A stretch of DNA of 52,936 nt from the NCBI RefSeq assembly GCF_000308615.1, contig NZ_BAGB01000011.1, positions 1 through 52,936 on the forward strand. Reading direction: 5' to 3'. Every line of letters starts with the position of its first letter. The first letter of the stretch is position 1. This stretch comes from Nocardia jiangxiensis NBRC 101359. GTDB taxonomy: Bacteria; Actinomycetota; Actinomycetes; Mycobacteriales; Mycobacteriaceae. The position numbers were made by a program, and so were the translations under genes. The notes below the pieces were generated by a model. It saw only the letters and a program-made list of their open reading frames with translations. It ran no database searches and was not told the origin of the DNA. Positions 47,929 to 52,936 of the stretch are shown in pieces.

Positions 47929-50055
47929 CTATGAGGACCGCACCGGGGCGTCGTCGCTCGACGTGGCCGGACCTTCGGGATGACCGCTCGCGATGATCTG
48001 ATCCTCCAGCGCGACCAGTACGGCGGGATCCTCGATGGTGGCGGGCATCTCCCATTCCTCGCCGGCCACGATCTGCCGCATGGTCTTGCGCAGGATCTTG
48101 CCGGAGCGGGTCTTGGGCAGCGCCTGCACCACGATGACGTCGTACAGCGTCGCGATCGCGCCGATCTGGTCGCGCACGCGGGCGATCAGTTCCTCGCGCA
48201 GCTGATCGGGATCGATCTGGACGGTCTGCCCCGTCCCGTCGGATTTGAGCACCACGTACGCGATCGGTCGCTGGCCCTTGAGCTCGTCGGGGATGCCGAT
48301 CACGGCGCATTCGGCGACGGCGGGATGTCCGGCGACCGCGGCCTCGATACCTCCGGCCGAGAGACGATGCCCGGCCATGTTGATCACGTCGTCGCTGCGG
48401 CCCAGGACGTAGAGGTAGCCGTCCTCGTCGAAGTAGCCGGAGTCGCCGGTCAGATAGTGGCCGGGGAAGGCCGCCAGGTACGACCGCACGAATCTGTCGT
48501 CGTCACCCCACAGGCCGGTGAGGGTGCCCGGGGGCAGCGGCAGGCCGATCACGATATTGCCCTCGGTGCCCGCGGCGACCGCATCGCCCTCGTAGTCCAG
48601 TACTCGCAGGCGGTAGCCGGGCACCGGCAGCGAGGCCGAGCCGGTCTTGATCGGAAGTTCTTGCAGCCCCAGCGGATCCGCGCAGATCGGCCAGCCGGTT
48701 TCGGTCTGCCACCAGTGGTCCACCACGGGGCAGTCCGGGTGATCGGCCAGCACCACGTCGCGGGTCCACTCCAGGGTGGTCGGATCCAGCCGCTCACCGG
48801 CGCAGAACAGCGCGCGCAGGCCGGACATGTCGTGCCGATGGGCCGCGGCGGCGTCCGGATCGGCGCGGCGGATCGCGCGCAGTGCGGTCGGCGCGGTGAA
48901 CATCACGTGCACCCCGTGCTGTTCGACCATCCGCCAGTACGCCCCCGGATCCGGGGTGCCGACGGGTTTGCCCTCGTAGAGCACGGTCGTCGCGCCGATC
49001 AGCAGTGGCGCGTAGACGATGTAGGAGTGCCCGACCACCCAGCCGATATCGGAGGTGGTGAGCATGACCTGGCCGGGGGCCATGTCGTAGATGTAGCGCA
49101 TCGACCAGATCAACGCAACCGCGTGGCCGCCGTTGTCGCGCACGACGCCTTTGGGTTTCCCGGTGGTGCCGGAGGTGTAGAGGATGTAGAGCGGATCGGT
49201 GGCCGCGACCGGAACCGGGTCCGCCGGTTCGGCGTCGGCGACCATGTCCTCCCAGTCCAGCCATTGTGCGGCAACGCTTTCCGAGGAGCCCGGTAGGTGT
49301 TCGGTGGCCGGCTGCGGCGCCGCGAACCGGAGGGCGGGGAAGTTCGGGCGCTGTTTGACCACCACGTGCCTGGGCGCGACGGTGTGGACCAGATCCAGCG
49401 CCTGCAGCACGATCGGCGGGTACTCGAGGCGCTTGCCCGGTTCCAGGCCGCCCGAGGCGGTGACGATCAGCACCGGTTCGGCGTCGTCGATGCGGGCGGC
49501 CAGTTCGTGCGCGGCGAATCCGCCGAACACCACCGAATGCACCGCTCCGATCCGCGCGCAGGCCAGCATCGCGATGACGGCCTCCGGAATCATCGGCATA
49601 TAGATGACAACCCGATCGCCGGTGCGCACACCCAGTCGCAGCATCGCCCCGGCGAACTGCGCCACTTCCGCCAGCAGCTCGGCATAGGTGTACACAACTG
49701 TGGCGCCGGTCATGGCGGAGTCGTATATAAGGGCGGGCTGATCGGCGCGGCCGCCGGTCTGATCGGCGTTCCGGAGTCGATCCGAGTTCGATCCGGTCTC
49801 GAAGAGATCACGACCCGGCTCGCCTGCTGTCGAGGGCTCTATCGGTGTGATATCGCGCACATGACGATCCAGTGCGTTGTAGGAGGTGTTCAGGCGGGCG
49901 TCGGAGAACCAGCGGGCCGTCGGGCGGGCGGTGCTGTCGAGGATCTGCGTGGGGGGAACATCCCAGCTGACAGCCGCCGCGGCCGCGCCCCAGAAGTCCG
50001 ACGGGTCGACCAGGCTCGTCTGGTAGGTAGGCCGGTACTCCTGCTGTGCGTTCAA
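47929..50055 (-). CDS. prpE: Propionyl-CoA synthetase (acetyl-CoA synthetase family)
   Basis: This is a 708-residue adenylate-forming enzyme that activates propionate to propionyl-CoA. Motifs are LYILYTSGTTGKPKGVVRDN (A3), HSYIVYAPLL, HWWQTETGWPI (A5; the GW in place of GG favours propionate-type enzymes), YLTGDSGYFDEDGYLYVLGR (A7), INMAGHRLS (A8) and PKTRSGKILRKTMR (A10, with the acetylatable Lys). A segment of about 35 residues (about 67-101, Asp/Thr/Arg-rich) interrupts the usual ALDRHV to GRADQPALIYD junction. TTG 50055 is the best start, preceded by GGCAGGGAG. A link to the short-form citrate synthase (methylcitrate cycle) is possible. Confidence 0.88.
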   Translation of the reverse strand: MNAQQEYRPTYQTSLVDPSDFWGAAAAAVSWDVPPTQILDSTARPTARWFSDARLNTSYNALDRHVRDITPIEPSTAGEPGRDLFETGSNSDRLRNADQTGGRADQPALIYDSAMTGATVVYTYAELLAEVAQFAGAMLRLGVRTGDRVVIYMPMIPEAVIAMLACARIGAVHSVVFGGFAAHELAARIDDAEPVLIVTASGGLEPGKRLEYPPIVLQALDLVHTVAPRHVVVKQRPNFPALRFAAPQPATEHLPGSSESVAAQWLDWEDMVADAEPADPVPVAATDPLYILYTSGTTGKPKGVVRDNGGHAVALIWSMRYIYDMAPGQVMLTTSDIGWVVGHSYIVYAPLLIGATTVLYEGKPVGTPDPGAYWRMVEQHGVHVMFTAPTALRAIRRADPDAAAAHRHDMSGLRALFCAGERLDPTTLEWTRDVVLADHPDCPVVDHWWQTETGWPICADPLGLQELPIKTGSASLPVPGYRLRVLDYEGDAVAAGTEGNIVIGLPLPPGTLTGLWGDDDRFVRSYLAAFPGHYLTGDSGYFDEDGYLYVLGRSDDVINMAGHRLSAGGIEAAVAGHPAVAECAVIGIPDELKGQRPIAYVVLKSDGTGQTVQIDPDQLREELIARVRDQIGAIATLYDVIVVQALPKTRSGKILRKTMRQIVAGEEWEMPATIEDPAVLVALEDQIIASGHPEGPATSSDDAPVRSS

Positions 50056-50222
50056 CCGTGTGACTCCCTGCCTCGCCTCGATGCCCGCCTCGATAGATCA
50101 GCCTGATTGTGGCAGACTTCACGCGGCGTCCGGGCGGGCGCCGCGACCTTTGATTTTGTTCAGAACAGGCTGGTCATTGTGCAGAGGTTGCCAACAGGTC
50201 ACACAAGAAGTTATTGATCCGT

Positions 50223-50228
50223 TAGAAT
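50223..50228 (+). promoter_or_regulatory. Candidate -10 box of the CvnA-type kinase operon
   Basis: TAGAAT would initiate near 50235 and leave a leader of about 140 bases. The surrounding 100 bases are unusually AT-rich for this window. No clear -35. Confidence 0.4.
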
Positions 50229-50306
50229 CGCATGTCACATATTTCGGCCGTCAAGGACGCAATTTCACGGCCTGCCGCAGATCTCGGCCCGCTGTGCCAA
50301 ACGAGT

Positions 50307-50349
50307 CCAGCCATGCGATCGTGGAGGCTCGCTGATGGCGCATGGCTGG
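50307..50349 (+). promoter_or_regulatory. 11-bp inverted repeat in the CvnA-type leader
   Basis: CCAGCCATGCG (50307-50317) and CGCATGGCTGG (50339-50349) are perfect inverted arms around a 21-base spacer. They end 9 bases before the GGAAAG ribosome site and 24 bases before ATG 50374. Confidence 0.55.
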
Positions 50350-50373
50350 GGCCAGTTTGGAAAGTGAGTGAAG

Positions 50374-52936
50374 ATGCGCGACGCCGCTAGGTCCGGCAAC
50401 AAGCGTTGGGCGCTTAGCAACTGGGACCTGCGTTGGAAGGTTACGGCGGTTCTGGCCGTCCCCCTTCTCGTTGCGGTGGTGCTCGGCGCGTCCAGGATCG
50501 CGGCGCAGTTCAGCGACTCGAGTCGGCTGGATGCCGCGGTGACACATGTCGGGGCGATTCCCGCGGTGACCGGGCTCAGTGGCGCGGAGGCCACGGTGGC
50601 CAGTGAACAGATGGCGCAGATCGCTCCGGGCCAATCGCTGGTGCAGGACGCCGATCTGACCGCGCTCGACAACGCCATCACCTCCGCCCAGAAGAATTCG
50701 GCGCGCCTGGACGGCGTGCCGGGCGGGCAGGCCGCGCTCGATCAGATGATCGCGGGCGCCAAGGAGGTGCGGGCCAACGGCCACACCCCGTCGCCCACGG
50801 TGACCGACGCGGTCAATCACGAAGAGAGCATTCGGCAGAACAGCGTCCGGACGACCGAGCAGATCACCGCGACGGTCTCCGACCCGCAGGTGGAGCAGGC
50901 CAAGCTGCGCCTGGTCGACACCCTGAACACGCGTGCGGTGGAGGTTTCGGAGGTCGCCGCGATCTCCGAGGCGCTGCGCGGCGATTCCAAGGGCGCGCTG
51001 CGTGACTTCCAGATCGCCGCCAACACCGAGCGGCAGATGCTCTCCACCCTGGCTCACCGCTTCCCGGACAACGATCCGACGATCACCGCGCTGAACCAGT
51101 TGGTCAACAAGCGAATCGAACTGGCCGGCAGCCCGCAGGCCGCGGTCGGTCAGATTCCCGTGGCGGACCTCAAGCAGTCGCTGCAGGACAGCCTGTCGTA
51201 CTACCAGAAGATCGTCGACAGCTCGACCAGTCAGATCACCGCGCGAGTGAACCAGCTGGCCGACGACGCCCGCACCGGTGCGATCCGGTACGCGATCATC
51301 GTCATCGCGACGATCATGGCGGCGCTGCTGCTCGCGGTCGTCATCGCGCGGTCGATGATCGTGCCGCTGCGTAAGTTGCGTCTGGCCGCGCTGCGCGTCG
51401 CCGAGCACGACCTCGGTCACGAGGTCTCCCGATTGCGTGACGGCGCATCTCCCGAGGACGTGCCACTGGAACCGATGCCGGTGCACACCGACGAGGAAGT
51501 CGGTCAGCTCGCCCGCGCCGTCGACGACATCCATGGCCAGGCGCTGCGTCTGGCGGCGGATCAGGCCTCGATGCGTACCCAGGTCAACGATATGTTCGAG
51601 ACCCTGGCTCGACGCTCGAAATCCCTTGTCGACCATCAGCTCTCGCTCATCGAGGCGATGGAGTACGACGAGAAGGACCCGCGTCTGCTGGAGAACCTCT
51701 TCCGGCTGGACCACCTCGCCGCCCGTATGCGACGCAACGGTGACAACCTGCTGATTCTGGCCGGTACCCGGCAGCGGCGCGGTAAGTCCGCGCCGGTCGA
51801 GATCGCCGACGTGCTGCGTGCGGCCATCTCCGAGGTCGAGGACTACGAGCGGGTGAAGCTGGGCGCCACCCCGCGCGGCGCCATCACCGAACCCGCCGCC
51901 TCCGACCTGGCGCACCTGTTCGCCGAGCTGCTGGACAACGCGCTGCGTGCCTCGCCGCCGGAGACCGACGTCAAGTTCACCTTCGCGCAGGCACACGATC
52001 AGGGTCTGCTGGTCGAGGTCGCCGACCGCGGTATCGGTATGCCCCCGGCCGAGATGGCCGACATCAACCGTCGTCTGGAGACCGCCGCCGAGGTCGGTCC
52101 GGACACCGCGCGGCACATGGGTCTGTTCGTGGTCGGCCGGCTCGCCGAGCGGCACGGTCTGACGGTGCGGCTGCGGCCCACCTTCGACACCGCGCGGGAT
52201 CCGGGCGTCACGGTCACGGTGCATCTGCCCAAGCCGATCATCGTCGCGCCGGTCGGCGGCACGATCGCGGTGCCGACGCAGGCCACCCCGCAGGTGCCCA
52301 CGCCGTCGCAACCGATTCCGGTGCAGCCGCAGTCGACCACTCCGGCGGCCACCATGCAGACGCGTGCGGTCACCCGCACGCCGAGCGGCAACATGATGGT
52401 GACCGTGGATCCCGGTGTGAGCGGGGCGATTGCGACCGACGAGGATGCCGAGGACGGCGTGTCGGCCCAGGGTGTCATCGGCTCCACCCCGCCCGCGACG
52501 GCCAGCCCGAGGGGTGGTCTGCCGCAGCGTCAGCCGGCTGGTGCGGCTCCGAGTGGACTGCCGCAGCGTCAGCCGGGCAGTGCGACTCCGGGCGGTCTGC
52601 CGCAGCGTCAGCCGGGGGCGGATGGTCCCACGCTGCGGCGGGCCACCACCGACAGCGGACCCGGTCTGCCACAGCGTGAGCCCGGCGCCAACGGCCCGCA
52701 GATGCCGGGCGCGCAGCCCGGCGCGAATCTGCCGCAGCGGCCGAATACCGGTGGCGGACTTGCTCAGCCGCAGGCCAACCTGGCCGCGAATATGCTCAAG
52801 CGTCAGCCCGGCGCCGCGGGTCAGCCCCGCACCGGCGGTCTGCCGCAGCGTCAGCGCGGCGGTAACGGCGCGCCACCGCGTGAGCCCGGTGCGGGCGGTG
52901 TGCCGCCGCGCGAGGGCGGTCCCGGCGGGTTGCCGC
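50374..52936 (+). CDS. CvnA-type conservon histidine kinase-like protein, 3' partial
   Basis: At least 854 residues lie in the window; the gene runs off the right edge. TM1 is about 24-44 (VTAVLAVPLLVAVVLGA), followed by an extracytoplasmic helical sensor of about 255 residues, TM2 about 305-325, then a HAMP domain. The dimerisation region LFRLDHLAARMRRNGDNLLIL and the HATPase domain (LLDNALRAS about 518-526, DRGIGM about 551, GLFVVGRLAERHGL) follow. After about residue 612 the protein is Pro/Gln/Gly-rich with many GLPQRQPG repeats. This matches Rv3365c and Streptomyces CvnA, the first gene of conservons that continue with a Roadblock protein, DUF742 and a small GTPase. ATG 50374 is preferred over GTG 50368. 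Confidence 0.88.
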   Translation, partial: MRDAARSGNKRWALSNWDLRWKVTAVLAVPLLVAVVLGASRIAAQFSDSSRLDAAVTHVGAIPAVTGLSGAEATVASEQMAQIAPGQSLVQDADLTALDNAITSAQKNSARLDGVPGGQAALDQMIAGAKEVRANGHTPSPTVTDAVNHEESIRQNSVRTTEQITATVSDPQVEQAKLRLVDTLNTRAVEVSEVAAISEALRGDSKGALRDFQIAANTERQMLSTLAHRFPDNDPTITALNQLVNKRIELAGSPQAAVGQIPVADLKQSLQDSLSYYQKIVDSSTSQITARVNQLADDARTGAIRYAIIVIATIMAALLLAVVIARSMIVPLRKLRLAALRVAEHDLGHEVSRLRDGASPEDVPLEPMPVHTDEEVGQLARAVDDIHGQALRLAADQASMRTQVNDMFETLARRSKSLVDHQLSLIEAMEYDEKDPRLLENLFRLDHLAARMRRNGDNLLILAGTRQRRGKSAPVEIADVLRAAISEVEDYERVKLGATPRGAITEPAASDLAHLFAELLDNALRASPPETDVKFTFAQAHDQGLLVEVADRGIGMPPAEMADINRRLETAAEVGPDTARHMGLFVVGRLAERHGLTVRLRPTFDTARDPGVTVTVHLPKPIIVAPVGGTIAVPTQATPQVPTPSQPIPVQPQSTTPAATMQTRAVTRTPSGNMMVTVDPGVSGAIATDEDAEDGVSAQGVIGSTPPATASPRGGLPQRQPAGAAPSGLPQRQPGSATPGGLPQRQPGADGPTLRRATTDSGPGLPQREPGANGPQMPGAQPGANLPQRPNTGGGLAQPQANLAANMLKRQPGAAGQPRTGGLPQRQRGGNGAPPREPGAGGVPPREGGPGGLP
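52508..52936 (+). repeat. GLPQRQPG-type coding repeats in the CvnA tail
   Basis: The DNA word GGTCTGCCGCAGCGTCAGCC and close variants recur about eight times, encoding (G)LPQRQPG units, up to the window edge. Confidence 0.8.

Overview
This window is chromosomal DNA from a high-GC mycolic-acid actinomycete, most likely a Nocardia. The evidence is the very high GC content, the frequent GTG starts, and a set of gene neighbours that I recognise from the Mycobacterium tuberculosis Rv0858c-Rv0904 region: dapC, XPB helicase, Rv0862c, Rv0863, rpfA, Rv0870c, cspB, Rv0875c/Rv0876c/Rv0877, Rv0879c/Rv0880, gltA2, citA, serC, sepH, Rv0882/Rv0881 and prrAB. The order is rearranged relative to M. tuberculosis, and several blocks have been inserted. 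Family names rest on motifs and remembered homologues; no database search was run.

Layout. 0-9.3 kb: dapC-type aminotransferase, XPB helicase, DUF3239 membrane protein, LysE exporter, secreted M1 metallopeptidase, a probable unannotated 35-residue protein with its own promoter and operator-like palindrome, the Rv0862c-type helicase-associated protein and an Rv0863-like small protein. 9.4-11.5 kb: rpfA with a long leader holding a ydaO/yuaA (c-di-AMP) riboswitch and, further upstream, tandem MtrA-type boxes abutting a perfect CRP site; then a small membrane protein and cspB. 11.7-17.1 kb: a tight five-gene operon matching the functionally uncharacterised STM4015-4014-4013-4012-4011 cassette (LRR protein, ATP-grasp protein, alkaline-phosphatase-superfamily hydrolase, two radical SAM enzymes). 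17.1-26.1 kb: DUF2771 and MFS proteins, a glutaminyl cyclase-like lipoprotein, a DUF3027 protein with a huge disordered tail, and a sacsin/Hsp90-like GHKL ATPase with a tandem-duplicated insert. 26.1-33 kb: TetR and MarR regulators, DUF2530, YccF, an Eis-like acetyltransferase, an AI-2E-family permease and an nSTAND NTPase lacking a C-terminal sensor domain. 33-42.7 kb: two citrate synthases, MFS permease, pdxH, polysaccharide deacetylase, serC and sepH. 42.9-52.9 kb: DUF6928, DUF2537, TrmH-type methyltransferase, FKBP, PrrBA, a hemophore-like protein, PrpE, and the start of a conservon (CvnA-type histidine kinase) that runs off the right edge.

The strongest candidate for an undescribed system is the STM4015-4011 cassette. 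It sits between the cspB and Rv0875c/Rv0876c orthologues, has the linkage of an obligate pathway, and has no assigned product. Other notable signals are a dispersed REP-like element with core GGAGCGAAGCGGAGG (two intergenic copies begin within 1 base of stop codons, one lies inside a coding region), a 30-bp palindrome in front of sepH, and a recurrent leaderless-promoter design (TANNNT ending 6-8 nt before the start codon) at about a dozen genes.

No tRNA, rRNA, CRISPR array, insertion sequence or prophage was seen.
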